Below, in pieces: positions 1 to 61,084 of a DNA stretch of 64,000 bases. Each line of letters opens with the position of its first letter. The stretch's first letter is position 1. The notes under the pieces were generated by a model. The model searched no databases and was not told where the DNA came from. It saw only the letters and a list, made by a program, of their open reading frames with translations. This DNA is from Chiridota heheva. Lineage: Eukaryota > Echinodermata > Holothuroidea > Apodida > Chiridotidae. The stretch spans positions 441,554-505,553 of the forward strand of contig JAIGNY010003209.1 of the NCBI GenBank assembly GCA_020152595.1, written 5' to 3'. A program made the position numbers and the translations under genes.

Positions 1-1874
1 CCAGTGTTTATAACTTACTGATGAAAACATCCTTTTAAAAGTCCAAATGAATCCTCAGCCCCACATTACTCGCATGACTTAGCCCTGCAGTAACAAATCC
101 ACCAATACATTGTGTGCATATAGATGAATGAGAGTGTAATTCCTGATGCGTAAAATCACTGAACTATCTGTGGTGGGTTTCTTAATTGCTTCTAGCAGAG
201 TCTAAAAGTCATACCCGCCAAAATGGAGGTTCTTGTGGGTTCTTGCGAGCGTAATGTTACAGCATTTTTATTTTTCACCTGTTATTGCACATAAAGTGTG
301 ACATCAATGGGGGAAGGACCCTTCATTACCTTTTGTAAAACCTTTGTTTTTAATTGGACTTCGGGCAAAATTTGATGCAACTTTTGTCATATCGAGAAAA
401 GACATTCTGAAAATCGTAAGTCACTAAATTTGAAGTACAGATTTTAAAGAATTATATAAAGATTTTGAGATGTGTTCCTCTTAGTATATCTCAAATTCTA
501 GACAAATTAACAAATCATGAAACTTTGCTTAGTCATAACTTGAAAACTTTTTACAAATTTAAAAACTACTCTACTCAGAATTTGATGATCTTTCACATAT
601 CTAAAATCCGCTAGATGTCCATAGTCCTTTAAATATATTTAACCATGGAGCTAAAATAAGAGAATTTCATTATTAATTGAATTTCAAACACATTATAAAA
701 AACAACATGCATCAGAAGAACAAGGCATTTAACCCATGATTTTGCGCTGCTGCTATCAAGTTTTCATTCTAAATTTGGGAATAGCTTATTCCACGACAAT
801 GTATAGATAATTAGCATATTAAATTTGATTTATCTTAAAACATCTAAAATATTTTTATTTTTATTTTACAGAAAGAATAATCTAAGGAAAGATTCAATGT
901 TGGAATAAGAAAGGGTTACATTTTTGAAATAGAGCGAGAAATATTTACTTCGAACTCTGACCTGCTTTAGAGGTCTACAAACAAGCTCAGCAACCACTCA
1001 AGTTTGATCAAGTGTACTTGATATCTGTTTTGATTAAGACAGCAATCATAGTGTACCTTGAGTGATGTCACTTGTGATTATATCCACTCTGTATATGTTT
1101 CTTTATTGTTATTATTATTTTTCTGTATAATACAACTAACTTTGAAGAAATTATTCCATGTCTCATGTCATGATTCCAAAAATTATTTGATGCTTAAAAT
1201 ATGTTTCCAGTTTATCCAATTGGTGACAAAAAATATTTTGTCCTTATTCATTACATCAACAAAATTTGTTTTGACTACAGGAATGACTTAAGACTACTTC
1301 ATGGTCAGTGGGTATTTTGATTATGAATCAAATAACATACAAAATATATAAAATATTTTTCAGTCTGATTAAAAAATGAGAGTTCCTAATGGAATGGAAT
1401 GTGCAGGGTAGCAATACGATTTCTCTGTTGTTTTGGTGCAACACAAAATTATTTTACAGACGATTCAAGCAATCCACTAAATGCTATTTGTGATTAAAAT
1501 ACGGTGGCATGCACTTTGATTCCAAAAATGTAATTGAACCACAGTATATTGACCAATTAGAACACATGAATTTAAATTGATCTGTCCCATGTTAGAAATG
1601 ATAACTGGCGTTTAATAGACTTCAATGAAATAAGGGCATAATGCTTGAATTATTTCGTGCTACTGGAATAAAAATGATATAAGATGATAATGATACCAAA
1701 TTTCCTTAAATTATTAGAATACTGGAAACACATGAATCTGCAATCACCACAAATATGTAATGTACAAAGGTGACTGGTATTGCTAAGAAACAAAATCTGA
1801 ACATTTACAAACAAAAAAGTAAAACCACCACTCCTGGGTACCTTCCTCAGCTCCTGGGTACCTCCTCAGTGTGT
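1..1874. other. PAH 3' UTR and downstream DNA
   Basis: AT-rich DNA without a supportable gene. Candidate minus-strand polyadenylation signals are ATTAAA at 1611-1616 and AATAAA at 1102-1107; neither can be confirmed. At 1831-1869, six bases past the stop, a 19/20-bp unit starting CTCCTGGGTACC is tandemly duplicated in the 3' UTR. The short open frame near 1058-1291 looks like chance. Confidence 0.5.
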
Positions 1875-50420
<48,546 letters not shown>

Positions 50421-50460
50421 CTGAAATATAACAAAGAAAAATAATGAAGATGTGTGTTAA

Positions 50461-50665
50461 CAGTGCACCACAACTGGTTATCAACGGCGTGAACATTGAC
50501 TTGGTTGTCAATGTTACAGTATATCTGTCTGTATCTGTGTTAATGTGAATGTTGAGTCGTATTAAGCGTTTCGTGATAGCATTGTTACTATCATACTACA
50601 TTGTTACTACCGAATACGCAGGCAATGACCCGTCATTGTAATTGTGTTCACTCATCGTCGTCGAA
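50461..50665 (+). mobile_element. Second copy of the 200-bp element
   Basis: Matches 28963-29159: CAGTGCACCACAACTGGTTA, GACATTGACTTGGTTGT-type text, TAGCATTGTTACTATCATA and CCCGTCATTGTAATTGTG. Flanking GAAGAT on both sides may be part of a target duplication. It lies about 40 bp upstream of exon 2 in intron 1. Confidence 0.78.
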
Positions 50666-50740
50666 GATATTGTAATTGTGCTTTAAAAATATGGGATAAT
50701 TTTATTGATTGCTATTTAATCGGCATGAAATATGTCATAT

Positions 50741-51354
50741 TAGGGTGTTTAGGCTGACGTCATGAGGTCACGTGATTTTGTTTACATCACAATTTTGTCG
50801 GGCGGAATGATCGCCTGCTGTATACTTATTTAGACTTACAAACGCTTGCATGTTGTTATATAAGATAATTTTGTAAGATAATTATGGAATCTTGCTGCGC
50901 TGTTGGTTGCACTAATAGACGTGTGTCGGGGAATAAAAAGACATTTTCTCGATTTCCATCTTAACCTGATCGACTTTCAAAATGGGTTTCTGCTGCACAA
51001 CGCAACGGCTTTCAACCTACGGTAGGTCTTACACACTAGGATTTGCAGCAAATACTTTATATCAGGTATATAGGCTTTGTCTGAGTATAACGAACAATCA
51101 GATGGTGTTAATGTAAAAGTTATACTCTTCGTATACCCAGTGAATATATAAAACTTAAAAAAATATGAAAAAATCGGAAGCGATCAAAAAACTGCAATCA
51201 GTAAAATTCTCTGAACTGGTACTAATAGGTTAGCATGTAGTATGTTTGTTGTACATGTAATGTGACTGAGCTGTGTGAAGACACGTGAAACGCAACTGCC
51301 TGGCAAAATGGCTTACAGATGAGTTAAGAGTCATGTGATGAAATCCCTCTATAT
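50741..51354 (+). mobile_element. THAP-bearing repeat, left copy
   Basis: About 610 bp repeated in reverse orientation at 54973-55579. Outer end shared: GCTGACGTCATGAGGTCAC; inner end shared: CATGATGAAATCC-type text. It carries a decayed THAP frame (see 50884). The arrangement suggests either two insertions of one P-element-like or other THAP transposon, or the two ends of a single larger element. Confidence 0.75.
50884..51065 (+). pseudogene. THAP zinc-finger domain remnant, left copy
   Basis: From ATG at 50884 the frame reads MESCCAVGCTNRRVSGNKKT then FSRFPS and a stop at 50962. Reading through, PDRLSKWVSAAQRNGFQPT follows, and after a one-base shift RICSKYFISG. This is the THAP (C2CH DNA-binding) pattern: CxxxC, FP, a conserved W, P, then CxxH, here with H changed to Y. 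THAP domains occur in P-element-type transposases and derived host genes. The stop, frameshift and lost histidine make it a pseudogene. No downstream transposase catalytic region was found between 51066 and 54970. Confidence 0.75.
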
Positions 51355-52890
51355 GATTATGCACAAGTGGGAAGCACAGTTTCTCCTGTAGTAATTGCAA
51401 ACTTGTTATTCATGAAGGAGGGGGAGGGGGGGCGGGGGCAATGACAATGAACGATTAAAATCTGTTAGACTTTTTTATCAAATTTGGCAGTATAATATTC
51501 CAATTCATAATTTCATACACTTCTATTTTATCAATTAAATTGTGTAGATTTAACGATAGACTTACAGTACCAACAACTCTCAAATCTTTTAAAAAAAAAT
51601 TTAATTTTTACAACATTTGGACAGTTAAATAGTTTCTGAAAGATTTATCACAAGCTTGTCATATGAAAGTCAAAATTCTTCATGCTATTTGACCCATTTT
51701 AAAACCTTCAGTATATATTTAAACCCAATCAGGTATGAACATGGGCAGGATTTGCCTACCGAAAGTGGGTGGGGGGTAGCCAAAAGAAGGGTGAAGGGGG
51801 GGGGGGGGGCAAAATCACATTAAGATGCAAAAAGTTACCATACAAAAGATACAAATTCGGAAAAAAGTGGGGGGGGCAAGTTCCCCCTTTGCCCCCTTCA
51901 AATCCTGCCTATGGTTATGAACCCAATGGGAGTGACCAACTTTCTATTGTCTCAGCTTTGTATGCTAAAGCACATACAACATTACAGTAAACATTGCATC
52001 AATGATATTATCAATCATTGACTAATATGGAAGTCACTTATGTTGTACAAAAAAGAAGACTTTTCTAACCTGCAAAATGCAAATATGATAATTATAATGT
52101 ACAATATGGGTATGTAGAGTAGACTAACAAGATACTGCATACATATGGTATGACATATGGTGTTGACCAAAACTCAATTTTCATTTAATTCAAACAAAAT
52201 GTTTGATTAAGGGGCCTTAATTTATTTGCCTTTATAATAGCTTGTGCTATAATTTTTTTTGCTTTTAATACACAAACTATTAAGAGATTAATTACAAAGG
52301 TACAGATTATGACATAGATAACTATAATGATCAGGTGGATTGAAAATTCTGTATGTACAGTAGAATTTTCTACTAAATTATTAATTAAGTTCGCTATAGC
52401 TATAGGCCTACACACCATAACCCTAACACAGCGTACCAAGGCTATTTTTTTTTTTAAATATTGATCGTGAATTCCTATGAAATCAAAGAATGTTTGTTAT
52501 TTTACATTATAATATTACAGTGATAATGAATAGGCCTAACATTACATAAATAAATATTGTATAACCTTGGTCGGACCACTGTCGGACAAACTTTTTGCCC
52601 TGACCATGCCTGGTAGAAGTGATCGGGGCAGTTCCACCGCCTTTGTAACATTAAAATATGGTACAAAAGACTTTCCGTATACAAGTCACTTGAAACAAAA
52701 CTTGTGACATATTTTAAACATGATCTTATGTAGGAACATATCTGGCAGTTTTGTCAGCTGTTATAAAGCTTTTTGTGCTTGATAACATTTGATCAAACTG
52801 CTTGAATATTGATAATTGATATTGAAAATGCTTCAACAAACATAAAATGGTCAAATTGTTTGATACAGTAATTTTATCTCGGTCAACATC
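51355..52890. other. Sequence between the THAP copies, first part
   Basis: Contains poly-G rich stretches at about 51420-51440 and 51765-51880 and AT-rich DNA. No transposase frame or other gene recognised. Confidence 0.5.
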
Positions 52891-52899
52891 AGTTATGTT

Positions 52900-53352
52900 A
52901 TTTCTCTCTCTCTAGGAGCCAAGTCTGGAAACAGACATTAGAGATCATGACCCTCCAGTCACTTCTGTTTAGAGCTAAATGCATAAACTTATTGTTACTT
53001 AGGCTGTTGTTGGTTGTCCAGTTGTTTAAGATTTGAACATATTCAACTTGCTGCCATCCTGCTTCTTTTGCCTCAATTTTCCCACATACTGCAAGCTGTT
53101 CCATCCCACCGCTCTCGATAAACATGCCCGAAAAAAATCCATCTGTCTCCTTCTGATGGCATTGAGTAGGGACCTGTCCATGCCTGAAGCTATCAGGACA
53201 TCATCATTTGTTTTCCTTTCTGTCCAAAATATTTTTAATATTCTCCTAATGAACCACATTTCTGTAGCTTCTAATCTTTTCTTGATGTCACTGGTAATTG
53301 TCCAGCATTCACAGCCATAGGGAAGAGTAGAAGTTATGTTATAAACAAACAA
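52900..53352 (-). mobile_element. LINE ORF2 C-terminus (RTE/CR1-type), decayed
   Basis: The minus frame from 53340 reads LPYGCECWTITSDIKKRLEA, TEMWFIRRILKIFWTERKT and RRRQMDFFRACLSRA. In a second frame FMHLALNRSDWRVMISNV follows. YGCE.WT, then the R.I tract and the final R..W..M..NV are the hallmark of the ORF2 ends of several LINE clades. Stops between them show it is dead. The clade is not settled. Confidence 0.78.
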
Positions 53353-54972
53353 AATAATAATATTTGTGAAAATTATTTTTATCTTTTATAATATAAGATC
53401 ATAGGTCTCTTTAATTTGAAAAATGCCTAAATCTGCCTCAAATACATTAGGATAAAAGCTTTATCTGCAAAATCTGCAATTCTTTATGCCTTTGAATGGC
53501 ATACTGTAAAGCTGAATTCACTAATTACACATACTGTATATCATTACCACAACACTTAAAAGCAACAACAGATATCTCACAACCAACAATCAAATTAAGA
53601 ATTGTTTCTTCCCTATAAGCTAATGGAACAATCCTGAATCAAACCCCCCAAAGCTCATCCAATGAGATTGCAGAGATGGGAGGTGTGTTTTGCCAGGCTG
53701 GAGATAATTGAACTTACAGTAAATATACACAAAGGGAGGAAAACAACATTGTATTGCTCATGCAAAACATGCAGGGGATTTAAATGCCTGGTTTATAACC
53801 AGAACATAATGTGCTGTACAGTATGCCTTTCAAGGACAAGTCTTTTTCTTTTGTTTTATCTCCATGGGTCAACCATGTATGTTCAAATATGATGGTAGAC
53901 AGTAAGAGTTGGAAAATGGTGTAGGTTGTATTGGAATCTCTTTTACATACAGTAAATGGTCTTAACATAATTTTGTATAGATACAACTTGTGTAGCTTAC
54001 AGCTGTAGCTGCCTATTTGCAAAACTAGTGAAAAACTGATTTACTAATTACAATATGCAGAAATTTGTGAGGGAAAGTATTTTCATTACTGAATAACACT
54101 GTGTTAAATCAATTTTCAATACAAATTAACAATTAATTAACTAAAGATTGACAAAAAAGAATAGGTTTTCATAAGAAATATAAATGTCTGGTGTTTATAA
54201 CAGATTTTGTTGGCATATTTATACCATGTAAAATGGTCCCAATCATTTAACCAATTTTAGAAGAATACTGTAGTTTTGCCTATTTTTGACTGTTTTTAAT
54301 GAAATTATAAACAATTTAGCTACCCACTCACAAATCTTTATTAATGTCCAGTCATTGCTGGTTTTCAAGTTATTTACATAACGGGAAGGCCCACATGGCA
54401 TATCCCAAATGTTCCACATGGCATCCCACCCCATGTCCCACATGACAGGATATCTAAAGAAACTTTAAACTTTTTCTGAGAAACTCTAAAGAAACTTTAA
54501 CATTTTCTGAGAAATTCTCAAAAAACTTTTACATTTCTGAGGAAATCTCAGGAAAAACTGTTGACGGCTGGATGGCCAGACGGATGAAATCGCCATTACA
54601 TACTGGTTCACATTATGCTTTGCATGCTCAGCAAAAAAACTTGTTCTAGTTTCAAAACAAAATCTTGTGGAGCAAGTATATATTGTTTACAAGCACAAAG
54701 ACCTTGATGTTGGTGCCAAAGTTATTAAAGGGTGAACTTTCAAGATCCTTAAAATGAAACAAAACCAACTTCATGATTTTTCATCCTTCACAACGTAAAT
54801 GCAAACATATTGATTGGCAATTCTGTTAGTTCTAGAGTGAATAATACAACAATTCTCAGCACATATATTGACTCCTTCCTGAGATATTCACATTATTAAA
54901 TTCTGTTCCAAACTTTCTTAAACTATCTTAAATAAGATCAATATTCTTGTTCCCTCTTAGGTATTAAAAATT
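53353..54972. other. Sequence between the THAP copies, second part
   Basis: AT-rich DNA. At 54385-54445 lies a short piece of the CCCACATGGCATCCCA minisatellite, followed at 54455-54640 by the repeat shared with 28270-28420. Otherwise no feature. Confidence 0.55.
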
Positions 54973-55579
54973 TGTATAACTCCCAATAGATGGATTTCAT
55001 CATGTGACTCTTTAACTCAACTGGACTCCATTTTGCAGGGCAGCGTTGTCGTTGCTTTTCATGCATCTTCACACAGCTCAGTCACATCACTAGTACAATA
55101 AACATACTATATGCTAAGCTACCAGTACCAGTTCAGCGCATTTTACCCGATTGCAATTTTTTTGTTCGCTTCCGATTTTACTTCATATTTTCCTTAAGTT
55201 TTATATACTCATTGGGTATACGAGGAGTAACTTTTAACTTTAATGCCTGTTGATTGTTCGTTAAACTCAGACAAAGCCTACAAGTGCTCGCTGCAAATCA
55301 TATGAACTGTAGGTTGAAAGCCGCTGTGTCGTACAGCAAAAACCCACTTTGAAGTCAATCAGGATCAGATGGATATCAAGAAAATGTCTTTTTATTCCCC
55401 CGCACACATCTATTAGTGCAACCAACAGCACAGCAAGGTTAGAAAGAAAAAAAATATTTAACAACATGCAAACATATGTAATCTAATTAAGTGTACAGCA
55501 GACGACAGTATTTTTGACCGACAAAATGGCGATGTAAACAAAGTCATGTGACCTCATGACGTCAGCTGAAACGCCCTTA
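54973..55579 (-). mobile_element. THAP-bearing repeat, right copy (inverted)
   Basis: Reverse-orientation partner of 50741-51354, related over its whole length, with scattered substitutions and short indels. Begins at the right edge near 55579 (complement TAAGGGCGTTTCAGCTGACG). No convincing target duplication was found around the pair or around either copy. Confidence 0.75.
55283..55437 (-). pseudogene. THAP zinc-finger domain remnant, right copy
   Basis: On the minus strand it reads CCAVGCTNRCVRGNKKTFS, stop, YPSDPD, stop, then after an indel FQPTVHMICSEH. It keeps the final histidine and the aspartate codon (SDPD) that are lost in the left copy, while having its own stops and no start codon. 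The two copies therefore decayed independently from a common intact THAP sequence. Confidence 0.72.
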
Positions 55580-56019
55580 TATACTACCACATGCCATCTT
55601 ACATTTCATACTGTGACATTGTTGGGGGGAAGAGCCCATGCTACTTACCTATTACAAGATGTTTTTTTTACAGAAGAAAGCTATTCGCCTGATAACCAGA
55701 TCCTCTTATCTTGGTCATACCAAGCAGTTATTATAAAACTTGAATAATGAATATTTTTGACATTATACCTACAGTACATATCAACTGCAATTGTTTATAA
55801 TTATTTAACACTATGAATATTTTATTGCCTTTTTCTTTTATAATGTACTTCATTTGTAATTCTAATATTCATAGTTACAACACTAGGACTTTTTAAAATG
55901 TACATAGGGGACCCAATAGAACTGAGTTATATAGATGGTCAACAATAGCAGCAATGGAAATTTTTTGGAGAGACTTACATGCACATGTAGATAGCAAGAC
56001 AAAACAGGTCAAATTTTAT
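55580..56019. other. Spacer in intron 1
   Basis: AT-rich DNA. Nothing recognised. Confidence 0.45.
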
Positions 56020-58060
56020 CATTCTCAAAATCTCTTCAAGGTCAGTGGACAGGTACAAAGTTTTCTGTTTAATTATTTTCCGAAAAGAGCATTAAATTTT
56101 GAGCTCATTAGTTTTTAAATTTTGGAAATATCATGTTTCAAGTTGTGAGTAATCAAACTTTAACATTTTCTTAATATATTGAGAAAATGTGAGTGATGTA
56201 TGAACAGGAACACAACTCAAAATGCTTATCCTTTCTTTATATTTCTTCCCTTAATTTGAGACCTTGAAAGTGTTCAAAATGCCTTCTCCAGTTGGGATTG
56301 GTTGGGGTAAGGTGTTGAGTCTGGTTGGGGTATGGTGTTGGGGCTGGTTGGGGTATGGTGTTGGGGCTGGTTGGGGTACGGTGTTGAGGCTGGTTGGGGT
56401 ACGGTGTTGGGACTGGTTGGGGTATAATGTTGGGGCTGGTTGGGGTATGGTGTTGAGGTTGGTTGGGGGTATGGTGTTGGGGCTGGTTGGGAAGTGCGGT
56501 GTTGGGGCTGGTTGGGGTACGGTGTTGGGCTGGTTGGGGTACGTTGCTGGGGCTGGTTGGGGTGCGGTGTTGGGGCTGGTTGAGGTGCGGTGTTGGGGCT
56601 GGTTGGGAGTACGGTGTTGGGGCTGGTTGGGGTGCGGTGTTGGGGCTGGTTGGGGTATGGTGTTGGGGCTGGTTGGGGACGGTGTTGGAGCTGGTTGGGG
56701 CACGGTGTTGGGGCTGGTTGGGGGACGGTGTTGGGGCTGGTTGGGGTACGGTGTTGGGGCTGGTTGGAGCACGATGTTGGGGCTGGTTGGGGACGGTGTT
56801 GGGGCTGGTTGGGGACGGTGTTGGGGCTGGTTGGGGGACGGTGTTGGGGCTGGTTGGGGGACGGTGTTGGGGCTGGTCGGGTACGGTGTTGGGGCTGGTT
56901 GGGAGTACGGTGTTGGGGCACGGTGTTGGGGCTGGTTGGGGTACGGTGTTGGGGCTGGTTGGGGTGCGGTGTTGAGGCTGGTCGGGCACGGTGTTGGGGC
57001 TGGTCGGGCACGGTGTTGGGGCTGGTCGGGTACTGTGTTGGGGCTGGTCGGGTGCGGTGTTGGGGCTGGTCGGGCACGGTGTTGGGGCTGGTCGGAGTAC
57101 GGTGTTGGGGCTGGTCGGGCACGGTGTTGGGGCTGGTCGGGAGTGCGGGTGTTGGGGCTGGTCGGGCACGGTGTTGGGGCTGGTTGGGGGACGGTGTTGG
57201 TGCTGGTTGGGGGACGGTGTTGGGGCTGGTTGGGGGACGGTGTTGGGGCTGGTTGGGGGACGGTGTTGGGGCTGGTTGGGGTACGGTGTTGGGGATGGTT
57301 GGGGTGCAGTGTTGGGGCTGGTTGGGGTACGGTGTTGGGGCTGGTTGGGGTACGGTGTTGGGGCTGGTTGGGGTGCAGTGTTGGGACTGGTTAAGGCGGT
57401 GTTGGGACTGGTTGGGGTACGGTGTTGGGGCTGGTTAAGGTGCGTTGTTGGGGCTGGTTGGGGTGCGTTGTTGGAGCTGGTTGTGGTACGGTGTTGCGGC
57501 TGGTTGGGGTACGGTGTTGGGGCTGGTTAGGTACGGTGTTGGGGCTGGTTTGGATATGGTGTTGGGGCTGGTTGGGATATGGTGTTGGGGCTGGTTTGGA
57601 TATGGTGTTGGGGCTGGTTGGGATACGGTGTTGGGACAGGCTGGGGTATGGTGTTAAGGTTGGTTGGGGTATGGTGTTAAGGTTGGTTGGGGTATGGTGT
57701 TAAGGTTGGTTGGGGTATGGTGTTGAGGCTGGTTGGGGTATGGTGTTGAGGCTGGTTGGGACATGGTGTTGAGGTTGGTTGGGGGTATGGTGAAGTTCAA
57801 ATCCTCTTCATTAGAACTATCTCCTTTTTTCAAAGAGAAATGGCAGAGGGGTAAAAAACAAAGGATCTACATAAGAAAATGGAGACTCCCATTCATACAT
57901 CACATGAGTAACACAAAAATTTGCAAATTTGCACAAAAATATGTAAAATGCCCAATTTTTAACAGATTTTTTCTCTTTATGTTTTTTAGTGGATTTTAAT
58001 CAATATACAAAAGCTTGTTTCCTTATTCTCTACCTGTTCATATACTGTCCTGTACCTTTG
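56020..58060. mobile_element. MITE-like repeat with internal minisatellite expansion
   Basis: The outer parts, 56020-56285 and 57790-58060, align with the two halves of 48800-48222 in reverse. The G-rich array at 56285-57795 sits exactly between them. The element itself has no coding potential. Confidence 0.78.
56285..57795. repeat. 1.5-kb G-rich minisatellite, 22-24-bp unit
   Basis: Units such as GGTTGGGGTACGGTGTTGGG plus GCT run about 65 times. The plus strand has regularly spaced GG/GGGG runs and could form G-quadruplexes. The long open frames on both strands (up to 376 codons) are periodicity artefacts, including the Pro-rich minus frame. Confidence 0.97.
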
Positions 58061-58533
58061 AAAATATTTTGATTTCCAGCTACAACATTTAATCCATACC
58101 ATCATGTGGGTGTGGTGCTTAGGGCTTGTTAGGGTGGGGAAAGGGGAGGTGTGTGATAACACACTTTTTTCTGTCCCTTTTCTACCTGTTTAATTCAAGT
58201 TTCTGTTTTTTCTCTGCTCATTATTATTTCATGATTTGTTTAGCCCTCCACCACATCGGACATTTTTATTTGTATACATGAATGTTTATATTGAAAAAGT
58301 GACTAATAAACTTCTATTCATGAATCAAGGATTTAGCAAGGGCAGGCCTTGCACTTAAGCACTGTTTTGTGCTTGAGTCATGCCATACTACTGTACACCA
58401 CAGTAGTACAACACTACAGTTAGTATAGTACCATAGAAGTAGCATGCACCACAATAGACCAATTATTAGTTAATCAAAAGAGAAACTCAAGGCAAGCAGA
58501 ATAGGCCAAAGGCCTGAAACACATGGCATGTCA
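58061..58533. other. Spacer in intron 1
   Basis: No recognised feature. No trace of PAH exon 3 is present at the mirror position. Confidence 0.5.
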
Positions 58534-58799
58534 GACCCCATGCTTGATTTTGAAAGGGGCTAGACTTGTTGAGGGGCACATTAATGCACGCGCAAAGCGC
58601 TGCATATTTTGGGTGTGGAATCACAGGGCCCCTTAAGGCTCAATTCCCTGGTAAAGAAGCTCTGAGATTTTGCATCTCAGAATGAAACTATTTTGAATGA
58701 TAAGGACCAGTCATTAGCCAAACAGGACAATTGCTTACTATGCTATTATTCTGTGTTCTGTATCCATGTAAGGTATTTTCTTTATGAGGCTTATTAAGA
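58534..58799. repeat. Inverted copy of the 47088 dispersed repeat
   Basis: Reverse complement partner of 47088-47352, with a short insertion near 58710. Followed by a poly-A run and a TA run at 58807-58852. Confidence 0.85.
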
Positions 58800-58859
58800 T
58801 CATTATATTAAAAAAAAAAAAAAAATCTTTGAAAATATATATATATATATTTATCTTCT

Positions 58860-60200
58860 TCATGAGGGGCAGGGCAGACACCCAGGGGGCAGGATGGACC
58901 CCATGGGGCAAGGCAGACCCACAGAGGGGAAAGCAGGCTGCCCCTGTGAAACAGCAAAGCTAAGGGTCTGCATCTGCATACAGCACCAATTAGGGTTGTC
59001 ACGATATGAGTAAATTAGATAGCGATTCTCATGAACAAAAATATCATGATACATACTATATAGTGATACGCTGTGATTATCATTTTAAAACAATGTGTAG
59101 ACTTTTCAGCGTACCGTCATTTATCTCATAAACCTACTACATAACATGTAGCTAAGGAAAAGAAGTAGCTAATAATCAGGTGTGCTGCAAATATTCTGTA
59201 AAAAATGTCACTCATTAATTTTAATTTTAAATATTTATTAAATTCTGTTTCACAAATGTTTGCTTTAATATGCAGTTTACATGTGGAAAAGGCATATCAC
59301 GATATGTTGGTCAGGGTATTTTTGATATCATGGGAAAACAATATCACGATAATAGACATATCGTGATAGTCCTAGAACCAATCAAAGAAAATCCTCAAGC
59401 ACAAACATGAAAGAACGTCCAACACTCATGTTTATTACTGCTCAAGAAGTGCTCAAAAACTTTGTTTTGGGGGAGCTCATTGATCACAATCCATCAGGAA
59501 CCTCAGGAAGATTGTTCCAAGGAGAAGACTGATAGAACTAAATTGACAAGTTTAATTAAAAGCAAAGGTCAAATACAAGTGTCTCACATGACCATGTTGA
59601 GAAAACATATATTTTTAAAACAGGACCCTGAAATAACCATAAACATTACTTGGGCAAAATCCCAAGTGTGTAAATAAGCTCCAGCCACTAGGTGGGCACT
59701 CTGTTGAAAATTAAACAGCTGTTTATTATTAATAGAATTTTATGTCTTTTTAGTACTCTTTTAAGACCAACTTTATTTGAGTATAATACACAGAGCATCA
59801 TTTTCAAATAAATCATAAATAAATCACAGTAAGCACTTTAATTATTGTACTTGTACTGTACTTTGACTTCTAAAGCTCAAAGAACGACCTACTGTACTGT
59901 AGGATGGTATAACTGAAAACTATCAAGCAAGGGAGTAGAAATATAGAATAAAGACAGAGAAAAGTCACTGGGATTTGGGAAGGGCAAGAGAAAACTAATT
60001 CATGTAAAAATTCTTTTGAAGTTTTTGTGATAGCTGAAGCGAAAAAATTTTTTTTTAAATATGGCAGTTCATAGGTGTGACAAAAACTTTCTGAAAATAA
60101 AACGTCAACTTTTTTCCTTGGTAAGAATCCAAAACTTGTGCAGACCTGTTACAATAAGTGTGCTATTTGTGAGGTTGTTTAGGCTCAGGCAGACCCAAGT
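58860..60200. other. Intron 1 or upstream DNA
   Basis: Between 58860 and 58945, a GGGCAGG / CAGACCC motif recurs a few times. Between 58995 and 59370, CACGATA-type motifs (TCACGATATG, ATATCACGAT) recur in both orientations and suggest an old inverted repeat. No gene. Confidence 0.45.
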
Positions 60201-60206
60201 ATTTAT

Positions 60207-60462
60207 AGTAAGTGACCCAAATTTCAACCACCCCTCATGTTACCCATCTTAAGTCTAACAAAGTTTTTGCGATTATCAATTGTTAATTGAACTCAATTTT
60301 CACTAAATAGAATGCTTCATAAACTGATTGTGCATTTAAGAATAACAATTTAAGTTTATTTTGTTCAATACCACGACGATAAGACATTGTACGTTTTACT
60401 GATACATCTGTTGGGTAGTTAGGTATGTTTATCACGTGGTGGTTGAAATTTGGATCAGTCGC
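60207..60462. mobile_element. Possible MITE with CCAAATTTCAACCACC ends
   Basis: GACCCAAATTTCAACCACC at about 60218-60236 is mirrored by GGTGGTTGAAATTTGGATC at about 60438-60456. The interior is AT-rich and non-coding. Edges are uncertain. Confidence 0.6.
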
Positions 60463-61080
60463 AGAATATTCCAATCGACCAAAACTGTGATACATTTTTA
60501 CCAAAAATTCAACAAAGCAATACCAAATATCCCGAATCGATCATCACACATTGTTTTCTATTAAAAAACCTTTTTTTTCTTCTGCGATTGCCAATGCAAT
60601 CAACCATAGATCGGTCGCTGAAAGTAAATGAATGTCAGTAAATGTTCCACGTGGAAAGCATTTCAGCATCTATTACCTGGAGAATAAATTCCTTCTCAGG
60701 CTTACCACAGAGCTGACGAAATAACAGCTTCCAGGACCCTGGGCTAAGCTTACCTGGGAATTTACCTACAATCAGTATTGTACATGAGAATATGTTTGTG
60801 GGGGGATATTATATGTTTCCCATGATTATGGCATTACTGTACACACTTGTCGTCCACCAATTTATTTAAGTTTCGTACACACGCCTAAGAGTGCTTGAAT
60901 CAAGGCCAGGATGGAGGTACCATACCTCTTTGCATGAATTAGTGTCATTTCATAAATATAAAAAAGTTGCTTGCTTGAAAAGTGCTCCATATGTAGAATA
61001 AATAACTAGAAACAATGATATGTGTGATAATTCCAAGAAATTATTTAATTAGAAGCATGACCTTAATAAAAGTGTGTAAA
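60463..61080. other. Intron 1 or upstream DNA
   Basis: Nothing recognised. Splice-donor-like strings near 60755 and 60740 on the minus strand were examined as a PAH exon 1 end but give no open frame in the right phase. Confidence 0.4.
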
Positions 61081-61084
61081 CCCA

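Noticed and set aside
56237..57703. Open frames up to 376 codons, Gly/Trp/Leu-rich on the plus strand and Pro/Gln-rich on the minus strand
   Set aside because: They follow the 22-24-bp minisatellite, occur in several frames on both strands at once, and have no unique sequence.
60735..60790. PAH exon 1 ending at a donor-like GTAAAT or GTAAGC on the minus strand
   Set aside because: The frame from the nearby ATG reaches a stop (TAA) before a donor in the required phase.
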